NCBI GenBank assembly: GCA_023333565.1
Contig: JAJKFH010000205.1
Coordinates: 1,364,001 to 1,428,000, forward strand
Origin: Puffinus mauretanicus
Lineage: Eukaryota > Chordata > Aves > Procellariiformes > Procellariidae
DNA: 64,000 nt
Direction: 5' to 3'
The position numbers were made by a program, and so were the translations under genes. Positions within the stretch are counted from its first letter, which is position 1; every line of letters begins with the position of its first letter. Below the pieces are notes generated by a model, which ran no database searches, was not told the origin of the DNA, and was given only the letters and a program-made list of their open reading frames with translations. Positions 37,668 to 49,646 of this stretch are shown here, in pieces.

Positions 37668-38257
37668 GGAGCCGGAGCTCTGCAGCCCGCCCCTCCGCCC
37701 GGCCCGGCAGGTGGAAGGCGCGGAGCGGAGCGGAGGAGCATCCCCGGGGGGTGTTGCAAGAGCGGCTTGTGCGGAGCGTCCTGCCTCCCGTGGGGCGGGG
37801 GAGGGCTTGTCCGCATTTGGGCGGGTGGGGCTGTTCGTGTGGCCGGGGTTGGGGAATCAAAATAAATAAATATTAAAAAAAAAAAGGTCTTCGAGTTTTG
37901 GTGGAAGGTTGCAGCCACCCCTCGGCCTTCCTGAGGCTGCCGAGTGCGGCTGCAGGTAAGCTTTGCCCTGACTTCTGGCTGGGCGCAAGAAGTGGGATGC
38001 TGCTGCCTGCGCTGAAGTTGGAAGGTCTGGGGAGGATATCCGGGTTAGAAACCGTTTTGCCCTTTTTTCGGCGTAAATAGCCGAGCCCGGTAGCAGGTTC
38101 CTGTTTGCCACAGAGTGAGTCAATGCGAGGGACGGGGTCCCAGAGCATTTTTTAGGAGGAACTAAAAGCCACCCCCAATGCAATATAACATTCACATCAG
38201 GCTTTTAAAGCGCAGCGACTGACGCTGAAAACAAATGCCATTCCTGAAGTATGCCTC

Positions 38258-38365
38258 ATGCCCATTTTATAGGCGGACAAAGAGAGGCAGATAAGAGTTT
38301 TTGCCCACAGCCAAAGCCAGTCACCGGAGCTGGGAGAGAAGCCAAGAAGCCTCCTGGGCCAGGGA
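38258..38365 (+). mobile_element. Degraded MIR-like SINE
   Basis: CCCATTTTATAGGCGGACAA, then AGAGGCAG, a TTGCCCACAGCC block and AGCCTCCTG follow the order of the MIR 3' half (CCCATTTTACAGATGAGGAA, gaGGCACAGAG, TTGCCCAAGGTCAC, CCAGGTCTCCTGAC). Divergence is high, so the family is uncertain. Confidence 0.5.
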
Positions 38366-39359
38366 GCGGCACTCGGGAGCCCACGCTCACCCCTGCATGG
38401 GCCGGGAGCGGAGCAGAGAGGATTCCTCACGGTGCTGTCAGATATTGTGTCTGGGATCAGTTGCCTTTTCCGGTGTGAAATAGGTTTCAGAAGGTTTGGA
38501 GGATTAATCACCATCGGCCCTATTCTCCTTGGGAAAGGGCCTCCGCCTAGACCTCACAGATCAATGGGGAGACAGCTCTGACCATGGAGCTGAGGGGTTT
38601 CATTAAAACGTTCTAGCTCAACAAATGCCTTTTGGTTTGAAATGCAACTCGCTCCTTTGAACAGGACAATGTGTGGGTAAGTGTTTACGGGTAATAAACC
38701 CAGATCTTTGCAATTGTACATGAGTGTGAGAGAGCATCCCGGGTGTGAAAGTCTGTTCAAGGTGGGAGACACTCTGACGAGTGTCTGGGAGCTCTGTCCA
38801 GAATTCAGATATTACTGCTGCAACATGGCAGAACCGTGTTTTAAGAGTCACCAAGTGACACATGGAGACGTGCCTTAACCATACAAACTTGTCTTATTGC
38901 TGCATTTGTACATGCAAAAATCTGGAAAACAAAGCTGTTGAGAAGAAAGTACATCCATGTCTGCGTCCTCACTGGATCCACAGAGGTGCAGGTGCAGGAT
39001 GGGAAGAGTGGGAAAATTTTTAGCCAAGTTAAAGGTTAGTTACGGATCTGGGACTAGACTCAGATCCTCACCAGCCAGAGACCTTGGCAGCCCTGGGCTG
39101 CTCACGGTGGAGGAGGCTTTCCAAAGCTCGAGTCTGGCAGCCAGAGCCTTAGCCCAGGGCGCTGGAGAGCCGAGCAACTTTGGACCAGTCTCTGAAGTCC
39201 ATAATTCAGTTGTCTGTTTATTTAAAATGTGTTGTAAGCACAGCTGCTTTCTGAGGCACGTATGGTAATGATGGGGGGAGTCACATAAATAAACTGGCTC
39301 CGCGCCAGACCAGTGAGTCAGCGTAAAGAGCTGAAATGCATCTTAACAGTTAGAGGATC

Positions 39360-39380
39360 AAAAAAAAAAAAAAAAAAAAA
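39360..39380. repeat. Poly-A run (21 A)
   Basis: Uninterrupted A21 in intergenic DNA. No retrotransposon body precedes it. Confidence 0.9.
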
Positions 39381-39677
39381 CACGACTCATTTTCTGTTCA
39401 AATTTGGGTATGAGCATTGCGATTGGGAAGATAAGGACAGCTACCACGTCAGCAGGCTCTTGCGGTGCCCAGAGCCCAGGAATGGAGAAGGTGGAGATCT
39501 TCAGGGCAGAGGGAGGGGTGAGCACGTCAGAGAGAGCCCGCAGGCATCCGCATCATCCCCTTTTTGCTGGCAAATCAAAGCTCTTGCTTTGGTTGCCAAT
39601 ACAAAGATTTGGAGCTAGAATAGAAATACAATTTGTTTGTTTTCTGGTACAGTCAAAATTCACTGCATCAAGTTTTC

Positions 39678-39701
39678 TTTTTTTTTTTTTTTTTTTTTTT
39701 T
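39678..39701. repeat. Poly-T run (24 T)
   Basis: Uninterrupted T24 about 300 bases after the A21 run. The DNA between them shows no inverted similarity, so the two are probably unrelated. Confidence 0.9.
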
Positions 39702-39811
39702 GGACAAAGTAAAAAGATTACGAAGATCTAGGTTAGGAAAAAAAAATATTTCAAAAGTAAAGTTTCATAAAAAGCACTACTAAAGCATCCAGCATTTTCA
39801 AAGACCCAGTT

Positions 39812-39839
39812 CCTAGCATCTCCTTCCTAGCATCTCCTT
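39812..39839. repeat. Two exact copies of a 14-base unit
   Basis: CCTAGCATCTCCTT occurs twice head to tail, followed by a partial CCT. This looks like a recent slippage duplication. Confidence 0.9.
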
Positions 39840-42800
39840 CCTCATCCAGTGTTCAATCCAGTTTCACAGGTAGTTTTGGTCCCTCAAATTCCTTTCTTTA
39901 GCAAGTTCACTATTTGCTGGAAAGATTTCACCCAGGTCTAAGAACAGGATTTTTCTCTTGTGCTTTTATAATACATAGGTTACTCAGCGGTCAGACTAGA
40001 TGCTGGCAACCAATTGAGTCTTCTGGATTAAAAAAAAATAGGTAGAAAGCTGCAGTGATCGAAGGACACTGAGCAGACCCCGTAACTCGGATGCACAGAA
40101 GGAGCTGCCAGTCTTGGGCTGCGCTGGGAGTTTAAAAATGTAGAAGCGAGGGAACACTAAAAATCACGTCCTTGTTCTGCAGGCGTACAGAGCGCCTGTG
40201 CTTGTGATTGCTGCTTCATCGTACGCTCGCGTGGTGACAGCTTGTCAAAGCAGAATCCGGCTGAGCGTAGGTAGGCTGCAGCGGGAGCCAAGTGCCGTAG
40301 GAGGAGCTGTGCCAGAGGCCCCATGCACGAGCTGAAGGTGCTGCCCCGTTTTTCCTCTCTCCTCTTCAATTTAAGCTTCCATCTCTGCAGTTTTAATTCC
40401 CTTTCATGATCTTTCAAGGTCTCCTGATGTATTTTATTCCAGCTACAAGTCGCTGTTACTAAGAAGCAAGGCTGATGGCAAGCAAGTAGATCATGTCCAT
40501 ACTTAAACCTACTGCAAATGAGCACGAGCCTCTGCAAAGCAGAGGAGCAACCTACCCTCCGGTGCCCGCATGGCAGAGCGCCGCTGGGCAATGCTCGTGG
40601 GCGGCACAGTAAGGGAGAAGAAACAAGAAGTGAAGGTAGAAGTTGGTGAACATGGGCTGCTTCAAGCACTGGGGCTTGCCCAGTGCAGGAGGTAAAGCCA
40701 ACTGGGCAGGGGAGGCACGGAAAGCACTGAGAGGATGCGGGAAATGAGGGTGGGAGAGATGGAGACGGGGAAACAGAAGGAAATGGGCAATCTCACAGTC
40801 TTAATGGTGAGGGCAAGAGGTTTCGTACAGAGATAGTGGGAGGAGATCAGTGGTGCGGCGCAAGGGGAATCGTGGGGTGGTGGCAGGGGAGGAGCGATTC
40901 AGCTGTGGGGGGTGGATTCAGCTGTGGGAAGCAACGAGGGACAAGAAAAGGAAACGATGCTCAAAGCAGGGGGTTGCCAGTGGTGAAACACTATCTTAGA
41001 GAAAGATACATGAGCAAAACCACTGATGTTAGTTATTCTCTGTAAAAAACAAACAACAAGCAAACAAACAAGTTTCAAGGGCTTGGAAAATGCTGAAGTC
41101 ACGGGAAGGCTCTCAAATGTCTTACAGAAGGGCACATGGAATAACCAGGGTCTGACTGAAAAAGGAAAAAATAGAGGAAGGAAATCAGTAAGAGAAGAGA
41201 GGACAGAGGAGGGCACCGAGGGAAAGCTGAAAGTGGCAGCAAAAATGTGGGACTAATAAAGAGATAGAGGGGTAGATCTGTAAAAGGCCATGAGAGGAAA
41301 CCAAAGATTAGATGAAGAATAAACCAGGAGGCAAAAAGAGAGGGTGCACAGATCTGGCTCCAAGGTGGTATAGCAGAAAGAACAAGTGCTGTAGCAAGAT
41401 AAGTCAAAAGTAACTCATCTTTCATACTTGAACATCAAGTCAGTAAAAAACAGCTTTGCGAAGGCTGGCAGGAGGGGCCCCAACCTTGGGGACCATTACT
41501 CCATCCGCGCTAGGAAAGCCTGCGCCAAACTGGGCACGAGCCCTGGCACAATGACTTCCCAACTGTCCAACAAGTTATCCAAGTGCATCCTCACTGCTAC
41601 AGAAAAATTAAGGGTTGGGATGGCACCAATGGCAGCGTGTACCTTGTAAATATACCAAAAGAAGAAAAACCATCAATTGATCAACCCCAATATTTGTACA
41701 ACTCACCCTTACCAAAGGCTGGCACTCGTTCCTCCTCTTTTCTGTAGGCACAAAGGCCAACTCTCTGCAAGCAAAGCGTTCAGTACCAGCTCCGGCAGCA
41801 GCACTGACCCACAGCAACGCCGCAGCGTTAGCATCCAGGACTTTCCCAGAAGAAGAGCCATTTGCAAACACAAAAACCAGGAGCAGGTTTGGAGAGTAAA
41901 CCTCTCCAAACGCATAAAGAGCCAGGACCAGGTTGACCTATGGAAGATTTCATGCCTTGACAGGAAAGAAATATTACAGACTGGTGGGCAAAGAGCCACG
42001 GCTTGCAAGGTTACGAGTTAAAATCCCTGTGGTTAGGAGCTGGCCGCCTGCCCAGTGCCGAGTGTGAAACTGTGTTCCCATTATTAACAGCATGCTCCTC
42101 CTCGTCCTCCGCCTTCGGCTGAAGGAACGGACACCGCTGGTCCCACCTTGTCACTGATGCCTGTACCGAGAGCTTCCATCAGAGGCACTTCCAGGCCCTT
42201 GCGTCAGGTGAGCGTGACCATAGGGCCACGTGAGCGCTGGGCATGAAATCCTATGGGGGCTTGCTTTTGGGGGGGTTAGAGGGGAGGGGAGGCTTGCTTT
42301 GGCGGTGGTTTCCCCCTCCCAGCTCCGCACAGATGCGGCGGCAACAAGCCAGAATTACGCTGCAGCGGAGCCGAGCCCACTGGAGCAGCAGCAGACCTTC
42401 AGTAACAGTGGCTTTAATCTCACAATTAATCCCTACATCTTTTCTAACGCTTAAAGTCCCCTGCTGTGGCCTCCCTCCTGCTGCAGCGGAGCAGGGAAAT
42501 GTGTGGGGTGGGTGCCACCTCCAGCAGTTTCTGGGGGAAGACCACCCGGACAGCCCAGCATTTCTTTCTGCCTACGGTTTGGGGGCTGAAAACCTTTTAC
42601 GTTCTCATAGCTCTGCATCTTGTTTCTTCCCTCCAATCCTCAGACTGCAGTTAATGCCTGCTACTTACCTTCTTCACAGCAGGTGGGGAAGATTAATTAG
42701 AAAGATCGTCTCAAGGTGCAAACTTTGCATCTGGCTGGAAATTTTGAAAGTCAGAAATAAGCTGGTTTAACCCAGTATCTCTGTGCCAGAGAGCAGCTTT

Positions 42801-45800
42801 GAGGGGAAGATGTTTTAAGGGCTAGGTACAACTTACAGTCAAGACATAAAAGCACGGCACATGCTGGTACTGCACAAGCTCCTTGGACTAACAGCATAGA
42901 TGCTGTCTTTAAAGGGAGTTTAAAAGTGACAGTGACTCATGAGGAGGGGAACCTCAAAAAACACCCTCCAAAAGGGCTTTGAATCAGAAGCAAGACCCTC
43001 TGGCTACCTGAAAACAGGCATTTCTGGACAACCCTAGGGCCAGTGCTGAAGGCTTTTAGAAAGAAAAGGTCACGTTAGGCAAAGCAAGATGCTCCTAAAA
43101 GATCTTGGCACTGGACTTTACTGAAGGATGGTTTAGCTTTTAGATAAACCAATGCTCTTTTATTTGCAGCCATGTCCACTCCCTTCCCTTGACTGAAATA
43201 AACCATCACTCCTGACAGCGTCCTTGAATTTCTGTTTCTGGCCTTAAAGAAATCATCCAGCCTATAATTCACTTGTGGAACAGGGGTGATCCTTCACCTA
43301 TATTTCACAAAGCTGATAGAAATTTGGAAAATAATTGCCATGCTCCCCTTCTCCAGCCTGGGAGCTGCACCTAGAGAAAGCAGAGACTTGCACAGAAACC
43401 CAGAGCAGAGCCGTGCTAGCAAGTTTGGTACATCAGCAAAATGGGGTCTACACCATCCTAAGAAATGCCTGCAGCACCACACGTTTCTGTAACCTCTGGC
43501 TTCTTTCATCTGTTAAAAGTAATAAGTGCATGGAGATAGTCCAGACCCAAAGATACACCCCTAGATCACAGGAACATAACGGCATTATTAAGTCTGGTGA
43601 TAAATACAGAGAGCAACACTGATTTTTGAAAGCAAACATCAATTGTGGTGGTTAGAGGGAAGGTCAGAGCACTACCAGAGGAGAAACTTGACATTTTCTA
43701 CCCAACTATCACATACTGGTCCCACTAAAGGACCTTCCACCTTCTATTGGACACACATTGATTGACAATTAATTCAAATATCTCCTGTGCACTGCACTTG
43801 AAACTCATCAGTCCTTTGTCGTCATCTGTGAAATTTCTCCACAGTTTAAGCAAATATTGTATGATAATCTGATTTACACTAAGTGCACAGAATGTTTAGC
43901 CATAAAATCCTCTGTGGCGTTCAGGTATTTGACAAGCTGAAGTGTTTATGGGTGTGCCTGGCATTTCTGTTTAGATATACAACTGTTTAATGCATTTTTG
44001 AATCCAATCTCAGAGAGAAACTTGGCCTCAGAGCCCTTTGGAACAGAGAAACTGCAAACAGGTTTCCTGAATCATAACCCCAAGCCCTTGGTTTGGGCAG
44101 GCACTTGCATCATGTAACCCTTGAGATGAACCAGCCATGCTACATCTTGAAGCCAGCTCAGTCCCCCAGTTCTGCTGCCTGAGGAGCTTCACCTTCTGCT
44201 TTCCAGATGAGTTTATTCATGGGCAGTTTCTCTCCATCCGTTCCCATGGCTCTGGTGCTTTCACTCAGGTCTTGCTCCTCTCCTGAGAGCGACCACACAC
44301 TGTTGGTTTCCTGGACCAGCGCCCCAAAGAGCAGCCCACGAACGGCCAGCATCACCCCCCCGACTCCGAACAAGTCCTTACGTCAGTGTACCGGACAGCT
44401 GTACCTGCCCGGTCTGACTGCAGAGATGCTCTGAGTTCATCAGGTCTTGACCATCTGCGAAGCGAAAAGCACGAGGAGACTTTTAATGCTGGAGCTGCCG
44501 CGCCTGCCCCGTGGGGAAACGGAGATCCCGACAGCTCATGCATCTTTAATGGTGCTGCTCGGCAGAGTACACATTTGATAGCTGAAGGCATAAAAGCCTC
44601 ACCAGGAGCAGGAGCGTTAGAAGCTTTTGTCCATCTTTCAGGGCCAGATCTAGTTTCTACAGTTAATGAAAGTCCCCCCGTTAGTTTTAGCAGGACTGGA
44701 CTCGGGGCCTGAGCAGCTACATGCAAGGAAAGCTACAGCTCGGATACAGCTGTGAGGATCAGGGACGGGGTTATAGGGATTTCAACACAGATATTCCATG
44801 TTTAGGATTTCCCCTCTATAAGAAGGGAGTCAGGTGCCCTGATAGCAATGTTACTGTACGGACGCAAGAGACTGTTGCAGCAGCACTCGGATAACCAGGG
44901 TTATGTTCTCGGCAGTATCAGGGTCCGGCCTGTCACACACGTTCAGTGTTTCCAAAGGAGGATACAATGCCTTCGCTCTTTAAATCCATAAATGAACATT
45001 TAAATAATCAGCAATTAAGAACAGTGAGAGCTAAGCAACACCAACAGACACATCAGGAGGCACCAGGAGCTCAGCCCTTTATCAAAGTTACTTGAAATAG
45101 AGACTCAAGGTTAAGGTATCCAGCCTTAACTGTGTATTCAGTATTACACAACTCACACAGCACTAAAAGTAACACCGGGATTTCTTTTCCCCCCCCGAGG
45201 CTATTGAGACCTGGTTTAATGATGTATCAAGACAACCTAACAGAGCAGGAGAACGTACACAGAGCAAACCCCGCGCGTAAACAGTTATGGGAACACACGA
45301 GTCACTCCTGCCACGAACTTGGGGTTTTTTTTGCAGCATCCCAGACTTTTCCCACTTTTACTGAGCTTTTAGCAAAGCAGATGAATGTTTTCTCCTTTCT
45401 TAGTGCATTCAGCCCGTGTCCCCTCTTCCCTGCAGGGCACTGCTGCTGCTTGTTTAACAGTGACGGAGCTTAACCGTGCAGTTATTCAGCTGCTCTGAAG
45501 GTGACTGTATGGATGAAAACTCACACCACTAGGGACGAAGTTATCAAACCCGAGCCTTTGCCACTAACGTTACATAAACACCTGCACCATAAACACCCAT
45601 TTCAGTCTGAAAGCGTCGGAGGTGTTGATTCATTAGCAAGGACATAAACAGAGAGCTACCACACTGCTCGAGTTCCCAGGAAAATTGAAGTGTAGAAAGG
45701 AAGACGGCATTAGAGAAATATAAAAGGACATTGGGTAAAGTTATTAAAAAGCATGAGACACTTCTAAATTTTGATAACTGCTTAGCATTTAATTTCTTTT

Positions 45801-48800
45801 TTGTTCTTTTTTTTTTTTAATTCCACCCACAGGCAAAGGAATAAAGCCCTGATTTTTGAACTGAGTCCTGTCTTGAACTCTCAGTGCAGAATCCCAGCAG
45901 AGTTAATGGTGTAATGACTCAGTGCTGGGTACCAGCAGAACTTGAACTGGGGACTCGCGGCACTAAACACACCCCGAAGGGAAGGGGTCAGCTCGCCGCA
46001 GTACCTGGTTGCTGCCAGTGCTCTGCAAGCCTAACAAAACTACTCTGCCCTAAACCCACTCTTTTTCTAAGGGTTTTTGGGAAAGATTATTCTGGAGGAG
46101 AAGGAAAGAAGGGGGAATTTGTGAAGCTTAACCTGAGTAGTCTTAATTTCTTAAGGAGTTACAATATTTTCATGCTCACAAGAGAAATACAATTTTACAG
46201 ATTCTCTACTTAGAGTTCAGGGAGAATTTGGGACTGCTGTCTCCCTGCCTGGCTTACAGTGGGCTGGAGGGTGGACAAGGGGTTCCTCGGTTTGATAAGA
46301 TGCTTTGGCATCCGTGTTAAGTTACTCCCAAGGGATACTTGCAGCGGTTAAAGTGGGAGACTTCTGGTCTGCCTTGTGCTGACAGACCTCTACATCCAGG
46401 TTTGCCAGCTTGAGATGAAGGCTCTCAGAAAACAGCCACCGAAGCCTTCAGGTGTGGTGGATTAAACTTCCTCAGAAGCCCCTGCTCAGCATTTCAGGAT
46501 GCTAAATAGCATATAATACAAAATACTATCGCTAGGCTTCTTTGGTAAGGTTTTAAATTTTCTTGTGATAGTGTTTTAGAGGCATACGGAGGGGGAGGCA
46601 TCAGTGAAGCCACCAGAAATACAAATTTATATCCAGTAAGTCTCACAGCTGTGGTGAGTATTCTCAGTAAAAATTATTTTCTTGGCTGTGCCTTAAATCA
46701 CACTCCAAGAAATAATTGTGGTACCTGGACTACAGCAGTCTGATGTTAAAGTATCAGTACCTTGTGTCAAGGAGATGTTCCTATCCCTGACCATGAAGCA
46801 GTGGGAAAAAAAAAAAAATCTGAAATAAAGTAGGAAGAAGCAAGGCTTCCAAAAGCAATGAATATTGTTTTAAGTCTGCTCCCACGGATACCAACAGAAG
46901 CCTTGTCTCATTATCAGACTGAGCACTTACAAATCCCCTAATAATGCCCAGTCCTGAAATATCAACTCTGCTGAGGCAAGGGGCAAAACCTTGCCTTTTG
47001 CTGTGTGTGGTAAGTTTTAAGTCCTCAGTCGGGGGTGTGTGTATATAGATACATATAAAAACATACATATACCCACAAAGCGTAACAGAAGTTTCAGGTT
47101 TGACTTTCTTCAAAGAAAAAAAGAAAGTCACAGCTCGCAGCTCTCATGAGTGCAGAGATATTGAGACTCACCTTGGAAGCCAGGCTTTGGCACACCTCCC
47201 GGCTTGGCGGCATCGTGCCCCGGTACGTGGGCAAAGCCCTGGAAGTCGCCCCGCAGAGCCCAGCCCGGAGCGGGGAGAGGCTGAAGTGCTCCCCTGGCAG
47301 TGCGAGGACTGCCGCGTTGAGGGGCACCACTGCCAATTGAAAGGCGTAGGGAGACATATAGAAAAATCCTCTCCTCCTTCTTTTTGCTAATTCGAGCAGG
47401 CAGCTCTTGTTTCATTTCTTAAGACAAGAACTGGAGTTAATGGGTTGCTATAAATTCCTTATTGCTGGAAAGTTGATGCTTTCGCTGTCCTCGCTCGACT
47501 TAGGCACGTAGTCGAGAAGAGAAGAGGCAGTGTGGTTTCCTTTGGCTCTCGCACACCTATGGCGAGTGGCACTATGGCCTGGGGGGCTCAGGCGGGAGGT
47601 GCCATTTAGAGATAGCTGAGAGCTCTTGAAATAACGTGGCGGTAAGAGACGGGCCTGAGACCTGCCCCTGCCCGCAGGGGCTGCAGGAACGCAGCGGTGG
47701 GTCAGCAGAAAGCCCAGAAGAAGACACTAGCGGTGTGTACCTGCTCGGCCCCAGGCTTGCCCTGGGTCACAGCCTTATTTGTCCTCTGACCATCTCAGCC
47801 AGGTGCTACAGGAAACCTCTGTTTGCTGTGAATTTAAAAATAACCAAAGACTCCTATTCAAGGCTCTAAGTGCTCTAGCATCGCACACAACATAACGAAG
47901 TCTCAGTGGCATTAACCCCCCCAAGAACTCAGCCAACACCTCTTCTCCACTGAGGGAATCATCCACTTCCCCTCCTTAAAGTCCAACCAACTGATGCCTT
48001 CCACGATGTGCCAAGAGGCCACCAAATCAGATTTGTGAGTGTCATCAAACACCCAGAACACAGGGCATCACCAGCAGAAAGAGAACTCGAACAGTTCATT
48101 TGGGTCCTCTGCAGTGTCCCCCCTTCACATGCATTGATGCGAGACGACAGTCCCGTCCCCTCCCCTCAGCAGCGGTGGCCAGCACGGGCACTGCTCAGCG
48201 AGTCCCCAGCAAAACTGGCAGGACCATAAAGGAAAGTGCTCAGGTCGCTGGCACGCCTGACTGAACTTGTTCAACCTGAATACTCCGTTTCAGCCCAAGC
48301 CTTAACATACCCACACCACCACTAACAGACAGGTCCCTGACCTCCCGGCACCACTTGGCACCAAGCCCGTGAGAAACAGGCACCGGTTTCATCAGTGCAT
48401 TCAGCAGCGCTGCCAAAGCTGTTGCAATAGAGATATTAATTCCCTATGGGGCCACCAGGCTGTTGTCCGCACTGTGACAGACATGTCAAAGCACAAGAGG
48501 AGAAAGCAAAGCTACAGCAGCTCTCTGGCTTTTTTTTTTTTTTTCTTCCATTTTATTATCCTTAACCACCTCCAGTGTTCAGCCTGGTCACGTACAGCTA
48601 TGGCCACAGTGTGGGAGGACTTCCAGGGGTGAAGGTTAACAGCCTCAGGAGCAGGAGAAGCAAAGCATCCCACAGCAGACTCCATGTTACATATTATTTT
48701 CAGATGGCTGAGAGCTAGGGGAACAGTCAGTTGTTCTGGTGCTGGGGGGTTGCTTCCCCTCCCTTCTCTCGGGAGCTCTTCTCTGAGGAGCTGCAGTAGG

Positions 48801-49626
48801 AAACACTGAGAGTCACCATTAAGCCTTCTCCTAATTCAAGAGTTACAAGAACATTGGCTTAGGTCTATCCACAGCTTTCTTCTTGTTTTCTGTCTGAAAC
48901 ACATATCTTCTACCTAGAGTGAATCTCCTCCAAGCAAACAGAGGGAGTCTGCCACCATCGCGGGGTTGCTGCAAGCAGCTCTGCTCAGCAGGAGGCAGAG
49001 GCCAGAGACACCTGCCCAGCAAAAGCACCGTTCGAATCCCATCCGGAGCAGCCACCCATCCCACAAAGTTTAAGCCAAGCAGGGATTTGAGCCAGGGGTT
49101 TAACAGGAGTTAGAGCACTGCTTGGGAGCACCTGGGGTGGGATGTCACTGGGGTTACCCCAGTAAGAAGGAAAAGCAACAAGCGACAAAGAGGACCAGTA
49201 CCTGTCTCAGATGAGGCAGGCTGTTTCCTACCTCTCCAACAGCAGCCATCAGCAAATGCAAATCAACAGACTCAGAATTTCTGAAATTACATAGTTAAGA
49301 ATAAAACCCCTGTGAGATAAAGCTGTGATTCTCAGCTGGACACCCCCCACACTCATTTTCCCCATGATAAAACCCATCTCCCCAAAGCTCACCCACTAAC
49401 TGACCCCACCACCAAGAACTCAAACCCACCAGGTCAACCAAACACCCAGCACAGGCACAGCTGGGCGGAATCACTTTTATTCTGCAAGGATTAGAAATGC
49501 CCCAATCAAATGTGCCATGTAATTACTGCACTAATGTTATAAAGCACAGTGGAGGTGGTGAATAGTTCATACTGCCTTATTTAGTGGCAGGTGATTAGTT
49601 AAGTTGCAGGGGTTTTGTTTGTTTGG

Positions 49627-49646
49627 TTTTTTTTTTTTTTTTTTTT
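49627..49646. repeat. Poly-T run (20 T)
   Basis: Uninterrupted T20 in intergenic DNA, in a T/G-rich setting. Confidence 0.9.

Larger units (their letters stand above)
37480..37700 (-). other. PPP1R16B: Probable non-coding exon 1 of PPP1R16B (left end exact, right end estimated)
   Basis: On the minus strand the sequence CCACGG is followed by GTGAGTGCG, an excellent splice donor, so the exon would end at 37480. No ATG occurs on the minus strand between about 37700 and 37480, fitting a pure leader exon. The mammalian gene likewise has a non-coding first exon and a long first intron, as I recall. The exon contains a degenerate CTGCCTG repeat and ends shortly after a tandemly doubled 17-base GC unit. 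The 5' boundary is a guess; RNA evidence is needed. Confidence 0.65.
37286..37830. promoter_or_regulatory. PPP1R16B: CpG island, probable PPP1R16B promoter
   Basis: The base composition changes sharply here. Most of the 545 bases are G or C and CpG is dense, unlike the AT-richer flanks on both sides. Several GC boxes are visible (CCGCCC at 37593 and twice in 37683-37705, GGGGCGGGG near 37793). No TATA box is evident on the minus strand. This fits a TATA-less CpG promoter firing leftward into PPP1R16B. The minus-strand donor at 37479 and the position between ACTR5 and the first coding exon support the assignment. The exact start site cannot be read from sequence. Confidence 0.8.

Noticed and set aside
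37199..37918. Overlapping frames of about 190-225 codons on both strands
   Set aside because: They lie in the CpG island, where stop codons are rare for compositional reasons. The products are Pro/Ala/Gly/Arg-rich and differ in every frame; no domain is present.
39360..39701. A21 and T24 runs 300 bases apart, resembling an inverted pair of retrocopies
   Set aside because: The DNA between shows no gene, no retroposon head and no mutual reverse-complement similarity. The target duplications expected of retrocopies are not seen.
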